Made by a program: the position numbers and the translations under genes. From positions 178,744 through 242,743 of the forward strand of contig NZ_KB894495.1 of NCBI RefSeq assembly GCF_000374485.1: a stretch of 64,000 nucleotides of DNA, written 5' to 3'. The stretch is from Algicola sagamiensis DSM 14643 (GTDB lineage: Bacteria; Pseudomonadota; Gammaproteobacteria; Enterobacterales; Alteromonadaceae). Every line of letters begins with the position of its first letter. The stretch's first letter is position 1. A model generated the notes under the pieces. That model was not told the origin of the DNA and made no database searches. It worked only from the letters and a program-made list of their open reading frames with translations. Below, piece after piece: positions 38,396 to 47,254 of the stretch.

Positions 38396-39325
38396 ATGTC
38401 TTACATAACATTTAATGAGCTAGTTGCACTCCAAAATCCTCATGAATCCATCGATGAGTTGGTATCTTCTATTTCTAGCTTGCACAATATTTCATCTAAA
38501 GAATCTCAAGAAGTAGTTGCACGTATATTTAAAATGGAGAGTTGGTATAAATTTAATAGACAGCTAACAGCAACAATCAAACATCGAAAGCTTGCATCGA
38601 AAATATATGAAGGCATACAAGAAGCAAAGCGAGCTTTTAAAGTTTATAAAGAACCTATGATGGAAGAGATACCTGTTAAAACATTTTCATTTTTAAACGT
38701 ATCTTTAAAAGAGCTTTATTCTTACCAGTCATCTGTGCTGTACTTGCTTGATAGATTTATTTATCGTGGCAATTGGTGTATTGATCCAGGTAACAATGAT
38801 GAGTTTGAGTCCTCAAAAACAGAGTTCATCGAGTGGTTGCTATATTTCAATGCAAGATTATACCCTAGCCTTGGTGAACAGATAACTTCCTATTTTGTTT
38901 ATCTTAAGGTATCTGGTGATCCATTTTCTGTAGGTGATTTGATGGATCATAGAGCATCAATGCACTGCTACTTACGAGCTTCTCATGATAGGAAAGAGAT
39001 TTTTCTTAGTGAATTCTCAAAATCCGTAGAAGTTTTATCTAGTCCAGATAGGCTTGCGGTTCACAATGTACAAAATTACATGATCCAGCAAAGACAATTT
39101 TTTGAGGAGCTTGTAATTTTTATTATTCACTCCCTGAAAGACTTTGGTGTTGAGTCAATCAACATTAATTTCAACTGTAGTGATGTTGATTTTCTATATC
39201 AAAAGCTGATTGAAGAAACAAAACTATCTTCATTACATCATGAATACTATCCACAGAAGATACCAGGCATGGATTTTATGCAGTATTTTGATATTAAATT
39301 TTCAACTCATCAAAATGATAGTTAA
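38396..39325 (+). CDS. Unknown protein, third of three tandem paralogues
   Basis: 309 residues. Shared blocks are FNELVALQNP, VVARIFKMESWYKFNRQL, PSLGEQITSYFVYLKV, VGDLMDHRASMHCYLRA, VQNYMIQQRQFFEELV and LIEETKLSSLHHEY. It starts 24 bases after the second copy, so those two are likely co-translated. All three copies keep similar length and block order, which argues for intact function. No catalytic motif that I recognise stands out; the invariant DH of the central block is a candidate. Confidence 0.75.
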   Translation: MSYITFNELVALQNPHESIDELVSSISSLHNISSKESQEVVARIFKMESWYKFNRQLTATIKHRKLASKIYEGIQEAKRAFKVYKEPMMEEIPVKTFSFLNVSLKELYSYQSSVLYLLDRFIYRGNWCIDPGNNDEFESSKTEFIEWLLYFNARLYPSLGEQITSYFVYLKVSGDPFSVGDLMDHRASMHCYLRASHDRKEIFLSEFSKSVEVLSSPDRLAVHNVQNYMIQQRQFFEELVIFIIHSLKDFGVESININFNCSDVDFLYQKLIEETKLSSLHHEYYPQKIPGMDFMQYFDIKFSTHQNDS

Positions 39326-39355
39326 TTGACTAATATTTGCAGGAAACACTCTAGA

Positions 39356-39380
39356 TAAAGCAACGTTCTAAGTTGCTTTA
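39356..39380. terminator. Bidirectional hairpin between paralogue 3 and the lysis genes
   Basis: TAAAGCAAC pairs with GTTGCTTTA around a 7-base loop, between convergent genes; it overlaps the holin stop codon. Confidence 0.65.
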
Positions 39381-39874
39381 CCTCTTCCTGGCCTCGACCC
39401 AAACCACCAAGTTACCGCTGTTGAGGTCATAAACAAAAGCTGCATGATGATGTGGCGATACAGTTCAAACATTGCATCATTTCCCAGCGTCTCCAACCCA
39501 TTAATCAGTGCGTGGATCTTCAAAGCCAGTAATGTACTCATCACCAATAAAAATATGGTTATGGCAGGGCGCATTAGTCCTCGGATACCATCAACGAGTT
39601 GGCTTCCAGTATTCACAAGAGAGGCTTGCATACTTTGCTTGAATGCTTCGGCCTCGATATTTTGGACGGCCACTTTACCTTGTGTTTGTAGGGTATCGCG
39701 TTGGCTGGCTTCTTGTTCCAGAGCATGACTGGCATTGAGCTGGGCCATGTTATATTGATGTTGGAATTTCAGCTTGAGTGATTCACGCTCTTCTCGCTTG
39801 GTGAGCCAGCTGCCTACGGTGCCGATGATTGCCCCGACACCACTTGAGGTGAATAGGTCCATTAAGAATTCCAT
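39368..39874 (-). CDS. Phage holin of the three-helix (GTA_holin_3TM) type
   Basis: 168 residues: a short hydrophobic N-terminus (SSGVGAIIGTVGSWL), a long Gln/Glu/Lys helical region, then two membrane helices (MRPAITIFLLVMSTLLALKI and a LLFMTSTAVTWWFGSR segment). The GLMRPAIT and TWWFGSR motifs fit this holin family. It would let the lytic enzyme reach the wall, but some members are of unclear role. It follows a second small membrane protein with one base between. Confidence 0.75.
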   Translation of the reverse strand: MEFLMDLFTSSGVGAIIGTVGSWLTKREERESLKLKFQHQYNMAQLNASHALEQEASQRDTLQTQGKVAVQNIEAEAFKQSMQASLVNTGSQLVDGIRGLMRPAITIFLLVMSTLLALKIHALINGLETLGNDAMFELYRHIIMQLLFMTSTAVTWWFGSRPGRGKAT

Positions 39875-39875
39875 G

Positions 39876-40190
39876 TCATTTCTCCTTCATAAGCCAGGTG
39901 ATCACTTGCTTTGGATTTTCAGCGATTTTATTCAGTGCTTCTAGGAGGTGAGGGGCAGCATAAGCCGCAACACCAATGACACCTGTTTTAAGCTCTTCGC
40001 TAAAGCCCCGCCAATCACAGAATGCAGCTGCTAGGTAGGCACCAAATATTGCCATCAGCACCCCCATGAGATAGTGAAAAAAGGTAAACTTTTTATCTGA
40101 AACGTACATTTGGACAGCGGCTGCTATCAGACAAATCACCAATAAGCGTCCACATTGCTTGAGCCAATCAAGCGTATCAAACCAGCTCAT
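39876..40190 (-). CDS. Phage holin-like membrane protein
   Basis: 104 residues with about three hydrophobic stretches (LLVICLIAAAVQMYV, LMGVLMAIFGAYLAAAF, GVIGVAAYAAPHLLEAL) and a short charged tail, the pattern of phage holins. Together with the 3TM protein it may form a holin pair or holin/antiholin. Position downstream of ogr matches late lysis genes of kappa-type phages. Confidence 0.7.
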   Translation of the reverse strand: MSWFDTLDWLKQCGRLLVICLIAAAVQMYVSDKKFTFFHYLMGVLMAIFGAYLAAAFCDWRGFSEELKTGVIGVAAYAAPHLLEALNKIAENPKQVITWLMKEK

Positions 40191-40211
40191 ATAGTTTCAC
40201 CCTATCGTCTG

Positions 40212-40469
40212 TTATGTGACGAGTTGATTAATGATCTCTTTGCGTTTGTCACTGGGTAAATCTTGAAGAAGTCCCAGAACCAATTGCTCGTGTTTTCCTG
40301 CCGGGGGTGAAATGGTGTGATCAAATGACTGAGACAATCGGAACGTATGTCCGCAGTACACATTTGTACACTGACAATACAGATGGGTGACCAATTTAGA
40401 TATTTTATTTGTTGAGGTAACAGTTGCTTTACTGTCACACTCATTACAATGAATACGTGCTCTACTCAT
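40212..40469 (-). CDS. ogr: Ogr/Delta-type late transcription activator
   Basis: 85 residues starting MSRARIHCNECDSKATV. The cysteines follow C-x2-C-x22-C-x4-C exactly (Cys8, 11, 34, 39), the zinc site of P2 Ogr and P4 Delta, ending CGHTF. Ogr turns on late promoters by contacting RNA polymerase alpha. An upstream extension to 40520 lacks homology. It sits downstream of the portal gene in the leftward late operon, so it can boost its own expression. Confidence 0.9.
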   Translation of the reverse strand: MSRARIHCNECDSKATVTSTNKISKLVTHLYCQCTNVYCGHTFRLSQSFDHTISPPAGKHEQLVLGLLQDLPSDKRKEIINQLVT

Positions 40470-40550
40470 TTTGGCTCCTGTGTCTTCTACCAGTGTAATC
40501 AAACTGCTGATCACATTCACCTTTTTTGAATCAAAATTTCGATATTAAAT

Positions 40551-41624
40551 TTAAATACTGTTCTCTTGTGTTGTTTCTTCCGGATCAAGTAAGTCGGAAT
40601 AGGGGGCTTGTCGAAATGAAATATGCTGCTGTCTCGGCAACTCATCATTGATCCCCATGATCTCTTGTTGGAGCGGGACCACTTCATTGTTGTAATAGGA
40701 CTTCGTGATTTTTTCTAAGTCACCAAACCCTGGGCTATCCCCAGAGCTTTGCCCACTCAATGCTTCTTGCGCCCGGTGCATACTGAGCATGTCATTCAGC
40801 GTGATTTTTCGGATACGCTCGAACTCATCTTTGGTGGCGATATCACCGATGGGTAGGATTTTTAGTGATTTTTCGATGTTACCCTGGGCGCCTCGGTTAT
40901 TGATAAAAAGACTTCGAAAGTTGCCTGCGCCTTTGCTTTCTAAGATGGCTTGCTTAAGCTCAGTTTCATCTTCTGGGGACATATTGGTGTCTGAGATGGC
41001 GAAGACGTAGCCCATATGCGCCCCATTCTTGTAATACTTGCGACGAAACAGCGTTGCATCTTCGCTCAAAAGTGCTGACTGTATTCCACCATAATATTGC
41101 GGCACACCATAAATTCCCTGACCGGGGTCATACTCCTTGATATGAATGACTTCCCCTTTTTTGAATCGCAAAATATCACCGTTGCTTTTCACTTGGGCAT
41201 ACACCCCGGATTCATTGGTGTAACGCATCGAGATTGCTGGCAAGTGTCTTAGCTTGATGATCTTCCCAAATGGATTCGTGATTTTTTGTAGGTAAGCGTT
41301 GGCGCTATAGAGGTAATCAAGCGCGAACTTACTGCATGTTCTGCGGCTGATCAATTCGTTTGGCTCTAACCACTTCAATATCATATTGCGTTTAAAAAAC
41401 AGAATGGGCCCATGCTGGGCGTTCACCCTTAATAACTTGATGAGGCCCCGCAGGCTAATGGGTGGTTCATAAATTCCATTGCCATCAGAATACACACCGA
41501 TGTACTCCGTCAATCGGTTATCCAGGCAGGGTTCTGGGTCGCCAAACGAAAATGCATTCATCCCTGACATGGTTTGGTAATTTGGCGTACTCCCTGCGGT
41601 CACTGAAAATCTTGGTTTGCTCAT
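40551..41624 (-). CDS. Phage portal protein (P2 gpQ family)
   Basis: 357 residues with the P2-type portal features: N-terminal MNAFSFGDPEP, then YGVPQYYGG, RRKYYKNGAHMGYVFAISD and a late LSGQSSGDSPGFGD. The portal is the dodecameric DNA channel at one vertex of the capsid. Its start overlaps the terminase stop by four bases. Confidence 0.93.
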   Translation of the reverse strand: MSKPRFSVTAGSTPNYQTMSGMNAFSFGDPEPCLDNRLTEYIGVYSDGNGIYEPPISLRGLIKLLRVNAQHGPILFFKRNMILKWLEPNELISRRTCSKFALDYLYSANAYLQKITNPFGKIIKLRHLPAISMRYTNESGVYAQVKSNGDILRFKKGEVIHIKEYDPGQGIYGVPQYYGGIQSALLSEDATLFRRKYYKNGAHMGYVFAISDTNMSPEDETELKQAILESKGAGNFRSLFINNRGAQGNIEKSLKILPIGDIATKDEFERIRKITLNDMLSMHRAQEALSGQSSGDSPGFGDLEKITKSYYNNEVVPLQQEIMGINDELPRQQHISFRQAPYSDLLDPEETTQENSI

Positions 41625-43390
41625 GCGGCGATCCCTATCGTGGTTCGTTTACTGGTGGTATCCCCGGACAGGGGTTCGTAAATCATGGCGTGCATAATGG
41701 ACCAAGCGATGTCTGCATGGCCTGTACTGGCGGTACGGTTGGTCGCGTATGTGATTTTATCGCCAAGGACTTTTTTACGGATATTCATAAAGCTGGCGCA
41801 GACATTCACAGAGTCACTATCAAATTCAAAACGACCGGAATTGATCACCTGCTGGGCTTTGATCACCAGGCGGTTTTTCAGCTCAGGGTTATAGTGAATG
41901 GGCATCGTATTGGGGAAAAACTCTTGAATCAGTTCAAACACACCTGCCCCAATACCCGTGACATCTACACCAATATGCTGCACGTTAAATTGCATGGTTA
42001 ACTGCCGGATGGTTTCAGCCATGGCTTTGAAGTTGTTGCCAGAGAGGTCGAGGGTTTTGAGTAGACGGAACTTATCATCGGAGTTCAGGGGGCAACTCAA
42101 CACGGTGACGGTGGCTTTATCAATGGTTCTGGCTGGGTCAAATCCAATCACAACCGGGAGCATCCCGAATGGCCGCTCTGCGAACGGGTCGTAATTGCGC
42201 CATTGGCTGGCATCCCCGACACATTCCATCAGTGCATTGATATCAAATGCGCTATGGGCATCATCAATAAACAGCCCCATAAAGAGGTTGTTAAACTCTT
42301 CCTCTGAGTATTCCGATTGCAATTGCTTGGTGCTGATCCGGTCAAAGCCAGAGTCCACCACATCATGAACCGTGAGCATTTGCCGCCAAATGCCATCATC
42401 ACACAGCTTACCTTCTTTGAGGTTGTCATGGGTGACATCCACCTGAAAATCAGGATCATTACAGGCCATGGTTTTTCTAAACCAGCGTCCACACCAATGG
42501 TCGTATGCTTCATGACTGGTGACACTGGGTGTTGAAAAATAGGTAACACGATATTGTTGATGGGTCGCCATGGCCTGAGCCAATCCGCGCAGCTCTTTGT
42601 ATTTTGGGATCCAAAACACCTCATCAATGTATAAGTCACCACTGGCGCTTTGTGCTGTCCGGGCATTGGTGGATTTAAAGTACAGTGTGACCGTCTGGCC
42701 GTTGTTGTTCAGTTGAAGTGGTGATCCTTTCAGCTCAACACCAAAATGTTCTCGGCACAGTGCGATGATATTTGCCTTGAATATCTCTGCCTGGTCACGG
42801 GAGGCGGAGATAAATATTTTGTTCCGGCCATTGACCACGGCATCGTAAAACGCTTCGAATGAGAAATAGAAAGTCGCCCCGATTTGCCGGGGTTTGAGGA
42901 TAAACCGGGTGCGGTGGTCTTGGTTTTCAAACCAGTGCTGCTGATGGGGATAAAGTAGATTTTCGCGCAGTTCATCCAGCATATCTTTGGTAATGCCGGA
43001 GACATCATTCTTTGGTGCTTTCTTACGTTTTTTCTTCTGCGAATGGTCTTGTGCTTGCTCAGTGTGAGGTTGAGCCGCTGGTTTTGCTTGCGGGGTGTTT
43101 CTGGATTGATTGAGCTTACATTGCTGTTTGACTAAAAAATCTAGCTCGCGATAGTCCTTCTCTGTTTTATCTTCTTTATCTGCAAGTAAACAAATACGCC
43201 TGGCTATCTTTAACTCAGCATCCACCAGTGGGCATTGGGTATCCCATTGTCCGTTGTATGCCCAGCGGCGGATTGTTCTTGCGCTTGGCATTCCCTCTTT
43301 TTCTGCGATTTCATCAAAGGTATACCCATCAAAAACATAGAGATGTCTGGCACGGGTATGGATATCATCGTCATAGGGTTGTGCGCGCAT
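41621..43390 (-). CDS. Terminase large subunit (P2 gpP family)
   Basis: 589 residues from ATG 43390. An N-terminal helix-turn-helix (FDEIAEKEGMPSARTIRRWA) is followed by an ATPase domain (KPRQIGATFYFSF as Walker A-type loop, DLYIDEVFWIP as Walker B) and an RNase H-type nuclease domain (VIGFDPARTIDKATV, then HIGVDVTGIGAGVF). It packages DNA. The frame continues upstream to 43477 but without homology. First gene of the leftward late operon. Confidence 0.95.
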   Translation of the reverse strand: MRAQPYDDDIHTRARHLYVFDGYTFDEIAEKEGMPSARTIRRWAYNGQWDTQCPLVDAELKIARRICLLADKEDKTEKDYRELDFLVKQQCKLNQSRNTPQAKPAAQPHTEQAQDHSQKKKRKKAPKNDVSGITKDMLDELRENLLYPHQQHWFENQDHRTRFILKPRQIGATFYFSFEAFYDAVVNGRNKIFISASRDQAEIFKANIIALCREHFGVELKGSPLQLNNNGQTVTLYFKSTNARTAQSASGDLYIDEVFWIPKYKELRGLAQAMATHQQYRVTYFSTPSVTSHEAYDHWCGRWFRKTMACNDPDFQVDVTHDNLKEGKLCDDGIWRQMLTVHDVVDSGFDRISTKQLQSEYSEEEFNNLFMGLFIDDAHSAFDINALMECVGDASQWRNYDPFAERPFGMLPVVIGFDPARTIDKATVTVLSCPLNSDDKFRLLKTLDLSGNNFKAMAETIRQLTMQFNVQHIGVDVTGIGAGVFELIQEFFPNTMPIHYNPELKNRLVIKAQQVINSGRFEFDSDSVNVCASFMNIRKKVLGDKITYATNRTASTGHADIAWSIMHAMIYEPLSGDTTSKRTTIGIAA

Positions 43391-43578
43391 AATGGACCTT
43401 TGGTTTCTCAGATACTGCGAGTTTAAGGTGCAAAACCAGCAATTTCTTGAATAAAAATTCCTAGGTATTCCTATCACTTAGCGTTAGTCCGTTATCGGAA
43501 TGAAACCGTTGGCGAGAACAAAAAAACAGGTGCAGACTGCAATCATCGAAACACCAATATTCAACGAAGGATGACACC
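43391..43578. promoter_or_regulatory. Divergent late-gene control region
   Basis: 188 bases between the terminase and scaffold starts must contain two divergent late promoters in a P2-type phage. I did not find a convincing TGT-n12-ACA Ogr site, so the binding sequence may differ. An ATTCCTAGG-TATTCCTATC near-repeat lies at about 43450-43475. Confidence 0.4.
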
Positions 43579-44439
43579 ATGCCCAGTGACTTACGCACTA
43601 CACCGCAAACCATTGCATCGGCAGGGATGACGGTCGATGGGCGTGAGATCACAGAACAAGACATCGACGACATGGTGGAAACCTACGACCCTGCAATTTA
43701 TGGTGCGCGGATCAACCTCAGCCACTATGGCGATTGGGGCGCATGGGCAGCGCGTGATCTCGGTATTGAATTAGAAGGCTCTATGTTGGGTGATGTGATT
43801 GCACTATCTAAAGGGAAATCCAAAGACGGTCAAACGGTTCTCAATGCAGTACTTTGCCCAAATGCTTCTTTATTAAAACTGAACCAGGCAGACCAGGCGG
43901 TTTATTACAGTGTTGAAATTGACCGGGACTTTTTGAAGACGGGTCAAACTTATCTCACCGGGTTAGCCATGACGGATTACCCTGCTTCAACACGAACAAC
44001 CCGAGCCCAGTTTACGAGTGATGGGGGAGACACGGAAGCCTCAGACGACACGGATGTCTCTTTTCCCATGGAATTGGCAGTCGAAACACTCAAAAACACC
44101 CCGCACAAAAAGCCCTCTTTCTTTCAAAACCTTTTTCATAAAAAGGACAACGACATGAAACCCGATGAATTCGCCGAAGCAGTATCAAGCGCATTGTCTA
44201 AACCCATGGACAAAATGACCCAAGCGATTGAGAAAATGACGCAACAAATCAACGCGCCATCCAAACCCAAAGAAGAAGCGGACAGCGATAGTTTTGATGC
44301 CTCAACAGAAATCAAAACACTGAGTGAAAAACTCGACTCACTCACAGAAAAGTTTGACCAAATGTCCAAGCAGGAAGGCGCAGGGAATACTCCCGGAGAA
44401 GAAAACATTCACGACGATTTTGGCAGTGACTTTTATTAA
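43579..44439 (+). CDS. Capsid scaffolding protein/protease (P2 gpO family)
   Basis: 286 residues. The N-terminal protease domain covers about 1-150 (MTVDGREITEQDIDDMVETY, INLSHYGDWGAWA, YSVEIDRDFLKTGQTYLTGL). A low-complexity linker leads to a C-terminal helical scaffold region (from about residue 193) rich in Lys, Glu and Ser. gpO shapes the procapsid and trims capsid proteins. An internal start with a good ribosome site lies at the beginning of the scaffold part (see the next entry). Confidence 0.92.
   Translation: MPSDLRTTPQTIASAGMTVDGREITEQDIDDMVETYDPAIYGARINLSHYGDWGAWAARDLGIELEGSMLGDVIALSKGKSKDGQTVLNAVLCPNASLLKLNQADQAVYYSVEIDRDFLKTGQTYLTGLAMTDYPASTRTTRAQFTSDGGDTEASDDTDVSFPMELAVETLKNTPHKKPSFFQNLFHKKDNDMKPDEFAEAVSSALSKPMDKMTQAIEKMTQQINAPSKPKEEADSDSFDASTEIKTLSEKLDSLTEKFDQMSKQEGAGNTPGEENIHDDFGSDFY
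44155..44439 (+). CDS. Possible nested scaffold protein from an internal start
   Basis: In frame within the gpO-type gene, AAGGA (44143-44147) lies seven bases before ATG 44155, predicting a 94-residue product MKPDEFAEAVSSALSKPM... It consists of just the scaffold domain. Lambda Nu3 arises in this way inside gene C; for a P2-type phage it would be a plausible but unproven second product. Confidence 0.45.
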   Translation: MKPDEFAEAVSSALSKPMDKMTQAIEKMTQQINAPSKPKEEADSDSFDASTEIKTLSEKLDSLTEKFDQMSKQEGAGNTPGEENIHDDFGSDFY

Positions 44440-44480
44440 GTCTTCGTCACATTCACTTTAATTTTTTCTGGGATAGATGC

Positions 44481-45533
44481 ATGAGACAGGCAACAACACA
44501 GAAATATCGCGCAGCCACCCAAGGGCTGGCACAGCGTTATAACGTTCAGACAGTGCGCCAGCAGTTTAATGTCGAGCCAACCATTGAACAAAGGCTTTAT
44601 GACGGCGTGTATGAAACATCAGAATTTCTTCGTCGGATCAACACTCAAATGGTGGATGAACTGGTGGGCAAGGATGTCACACTGAGTATTGATAACAGTA
44701 TTACGGGCCGTGCTGGCGTCGAGTCTGATAATGACGCTGAGCGAAGTACGCATGATCCATCAGGTTTAGGTGAACGAGAATATCGCTGTTATGCCGTTGA
44801 ATGTGATGTACATATGACATGGCAGCAAATGGATAATTGGGCCAAGTATCCTGATTTTCATGTGCGTTGGCGCAACCATGTAAAAAAACGCAATGCACTG
44901 GATATCATCAAAGTGGGTTGGAATGGCATCAAGGCAGCACCTAAAACTGACCTCGCTACGAATCCCATGCTTGAAGATTTGAACATTGGATGGTTACAGC
45001 TGGTTCGCCGAGATGCGCCAGAGTTAGCCATTCGTAGTGGGCAGGTTGATAGCCAGATCCGTATTGGTTTGGGTGGTGATTACGCCAACCTCGACCAAGC
45101 AGTGTTCGATTTACAGCAAGCGATCCCTTTGCACAAGCGTGATGGATTGATTGCCATTATTGGTAGTGAATTGATTGCTCATGCTCAAGGTAACTACTAT
45201 GCCTCCCAGGCTGAAACACCCAGCGAGAAAGAGAAGATTGAATTGGCTCAGGTCATCAAAACCTATGGTGGCCTCATGTCTTTTCAAGTTCCTTTCTTTC
45301 CACCTCGCGGGATCATGGTCACCGCCTTTGATAACTTGAGCCATTTGATCCAAAGCGGTTCGACTCGGATGCATATCATCGACAATCCGAAGAAGAAGCG
45401 CGTCGAGGATTACCAATCTCGAAACGACTGCTTCTATGTCAATGATCTGGAAAAAATCGCTTTCTTTGAGTCCGATGCTGTAAAAATTCGCACGCTGAAA
45501 GCTGGCTCCGACGATGAATGGGAATGGACATGA
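44481..45533 (+). CDS. Major capsid protein (P2 gpN family)
   Basis: 350 residues with the P2-type HK97 fold pattern: TSEFLRRINTQMVDELVG, then ECDVHMTWQQMDNWAKYPDF and PPRGIMVTAFDNLSHLIQ. An N-terminal segment of about 30 residues is probably removed by the scaffold protease, as in P2. The end overlaps the terminase small subunit start by four bases. Confidence 0.95.
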   Translation: MRQATTQKYRAATQGLAQRYNVQTVRQQFNVEPTIEQRLYDGVYETSEFLRRINTQMVDELVGKDVTLSIDNSITGRAGVESDNDAERSTHDPSGLGEREYRCYAVECDVHMTWQQMDNWAKYPDFHVRWRNHVKKRNALDIIKVGWNGIKAAPKTDLATNPMLEDLNIGWLQLVRRDAPELAIRSGQVDSQIRIGLGGDYANLDQAVFDLQQAIPLHKRDGLIAIIGSELIAHAQGNYYASQAETPSEKEKIELAQVIKTYGGLMSFQVPFFPPRGIMVTAFDNLSHLIQSGSTRMHIIDNPKKKRVEDYQSRNDCFYVNDLEKIAFFESDAVKIRTLKAGSDDEWEWT

Positions 45534-46249
45534 GCTTAGTCAGACAACAAATTGCAAAGGCGCGTCAGACGAAAAGTACGGCAGCGCAGGACAAATCCAA
45601 AAATACAGCTTCACCGCGGCACACGGAAGTGCCATCTACATCGAATCAGTATGACTTGTTGAAGGCTGCACTTGAGTCTGATTTGGGCAGTTTAAAGCAG
45701 ATTGCAGAAGTGGAGAAAAAACACGCTTACAAGGCCACTGCCTTGGAGAAAAACGGTTACCTGAATTATCTCAACATTTATCGAGATGAAGGCCATGACC
45801 ACCCAAATACAATTCTGGTTTGGGTTTTTATCTGGCTGGTTGATTTGCAGCGTTGGTCTGACGCTTTTGAATGGTTGCCCTTGATGGTTTCGCAAAAGCA
45901 AAAGCTACCCACGAAGTTCTCGACGCAAGATTGGCCAACCTTCGTCATTGACCAACTTTATGATGCGGGCAATGCCCAATTAGAACAAGGTCGTGAAGCC
46001 ATTTTACACAGTGGGATCTTGTCACACTTTTGCACCTTTATCAGTTTGTTTGAAAGTCACAGCTGGAGCGTTGCCTCGGTTGTTGGTGGCAAATTGTATG
46101 CGATGGCAGGCAAGCTCCATGCCGCAGTATTGAATGATGGCAATGCATTGGATTGTTTTGTCAAAGCACAACAACTGAATGAAGGGGCTGGTGTAAAGAA
46201 GATCGCCCGAGATATTGCGAGTAAACGCGGTATCGAACTGGATATTTAA
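45530..46249 (+). CDS. Terminase small/endonuclease subunit (P2 gpM family)
   Basis: 239 residues starting MSLVRQQIAKARQTK. The central YLNIYRDEGHDHPNTILVWV and WLVDLQRWSDAFEWLPLMV match gpM. With the large subunit it recognises and cuts cos ends. Starting at 45530 gives an ATGA overlap with the capsid gene; the earlier ATG at 45518 is possible. Confidence 0.92.
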   Translation: MSLVRQQIAKARQTKSTAAQDKSKNTASPRHTEVPSTSNQYDLLKAALESDLGSLKQIAEVEKKHAYKATALEKNGYLNYLNIYRDEGHDHPNTILVWVFIWLVDLQRWSDAFEWLPLMVSQKQKLPTKFSTQDWPTFVIDQLYDAGNAQLEQGREAILHSGILSHFCTFISLFESHSWSVASVVGGKLYAMAGKLHAAVLNDGNALDCFVKAQQLNEGAGVKKIARDIASKRGIELDI

Positions 46250-46264
46250 CCGACTCAACCGCCA

Positions 46265-46329
46265 GTGGGCACGACAACACACGGGAAAAAGAGATTGCAT
46301 ATTAGCCTGATGCTGTTGTTGATGCCCAC
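46265..46329 (+). other. Long stem-loop in the late operon between gpM and gpL genes
   Basis: GTGGGCA (46265-46271) pairs with TGCCCAC (46323-46329), and ACAACA further in pairs with TGTTGT (46314-46319). This is the only gap of about 100 bases in an otherwise overlapping gene series, and it folds. It may be an RNA-processing or stability element. Confidence 0.45.
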
Positions 46330-46349
46330 CCCTAAATGAGGTGATTGTG

Positions 46350-46781
46350 ATGGATTTTACTGCAATGCCAAAGGCAAGCCCTGATTCACATATTGTGACC
46401 AATGACGGGTTTTATCCAGATTTGGATACGGCAGAGTTGATCCAACAATACGCGGTTGAAACGGAATTCAGTATGAAGGATGAGATGTTGGTGTATCACC
46501 TCACACTGGCAACCCATGATGTGAATCAGCTGCTTCGTGCATACAGACTGCAACAGGGTGATAAGACAGACTGGCTAAATCCACTGCTTTATAAACATGC
46601 GGTGTACTCATTGGCAAAAGCGCAACTTCTTTTCAGCCGCTTTGGGACAACCCATCGCGACCAGCGGGCAGCCCAACAATTACAAGCCAGCGATAACGAA
46701 CCTTATTGGCGAGAAAATTCCATGCTGGCGATCCGAAAGTTACAGGGGATCAGCCCCACATTCACGGTGTCGCTGCTATGA
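46350..46781 (+). CDS. Head completion protein (P2 gpL family)
   Basis: 143 residues from ATG 46350, with GAGG upstream. The segment FYPDLDTAELIQQY and the later LYKHAVYSLAKAQLL fit the gpL family, which closes the filled head. It overlaps the tail completion gene by four bases. Confidence 0.85.
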   Translation: MDFTAMPKASPDSHIVTNDGFYPDLDTAELIQQYAVETEFSMKDEMLVYHLTLATHDVNQLLRAYRLQQGDKTDWLNPLLYKHAVYSLAKAQLLFSRFGTTHRDQRAAQQLQASDNEPYWRENSMLAIRKLQGISPTFTVSLL

Positions 46782-47254
46782 GTCAAAACAAGTTACAACA
46801 TCTCACGTCGTATCTGATGCAGAGCCAGTATAAAGGCCGTCTATTAGCTAAGCCGGGCGAATTTGATGCTTGGATTGAAGGTGGCCGCATTACGCCATGT
46901 AGTAAAAAGAGCCAAGGAAATGGATTGATTGCTGCACGCTTTTATTACTCAGGTGTCATTAGTATTGCCCCTTGCTTTGCGCCTGCTGAGTTAGTTGCTG
47001 TGATGGTGAGTTTCTGGCTGCAAGTACACGCCAGTCGCGATGATAGTCCGGATGTGGAATTCAGTGCGGACTTACACGATGACAACAGTGTTGAGCTGGA
47101 ACTCACGATCAGTCAATTTTCGGAGGATATCGAATTGGTCATGGATGACCATGGCCCGTTTGTCTTGGATGAGACTCGGTATGACTTTGGTGAGCAAAGC
47201 CTTTGGATCGCTGAGCAGTTTGAATTAATCGGTACCATAGATGATCACGTCTAA
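46778..47254 (+). CDS. Tail completion protein (P2 gpR family)
   Basis: 158 residues from ATG 46778. The N-terminus (LQHLTSYLMQS) and the central SIAPCFAPAELVAVMVSFWL segment fit P2 gpR, which finishes the tail for head joining. Context (directly between gpL and gpS types) supports this. It overlaps the next gene by 14 bases. Confidence 0.82.
   Translation: MSQNKLQHLTSYLMQSQYKGRLLAKPGEFDAWIEGGRITPCSKKSQGNGLIAARFYYSGVISIAPCFAPAELVAVMVSFWLQVHASRDDSPDVEFSADLHDDNSVELELTISQFSEDIELVMDDHGPFVLDETRYDFGEQSLWIAEQFELIGTIDDHV

Noticed and set aside
43391..43578. Canonical P2-type Ogr binding site (TGT-n12-ACA)
   Set aside because: No TGT-n12-ACA pair occurs in this region; I kept it only as a general control region.
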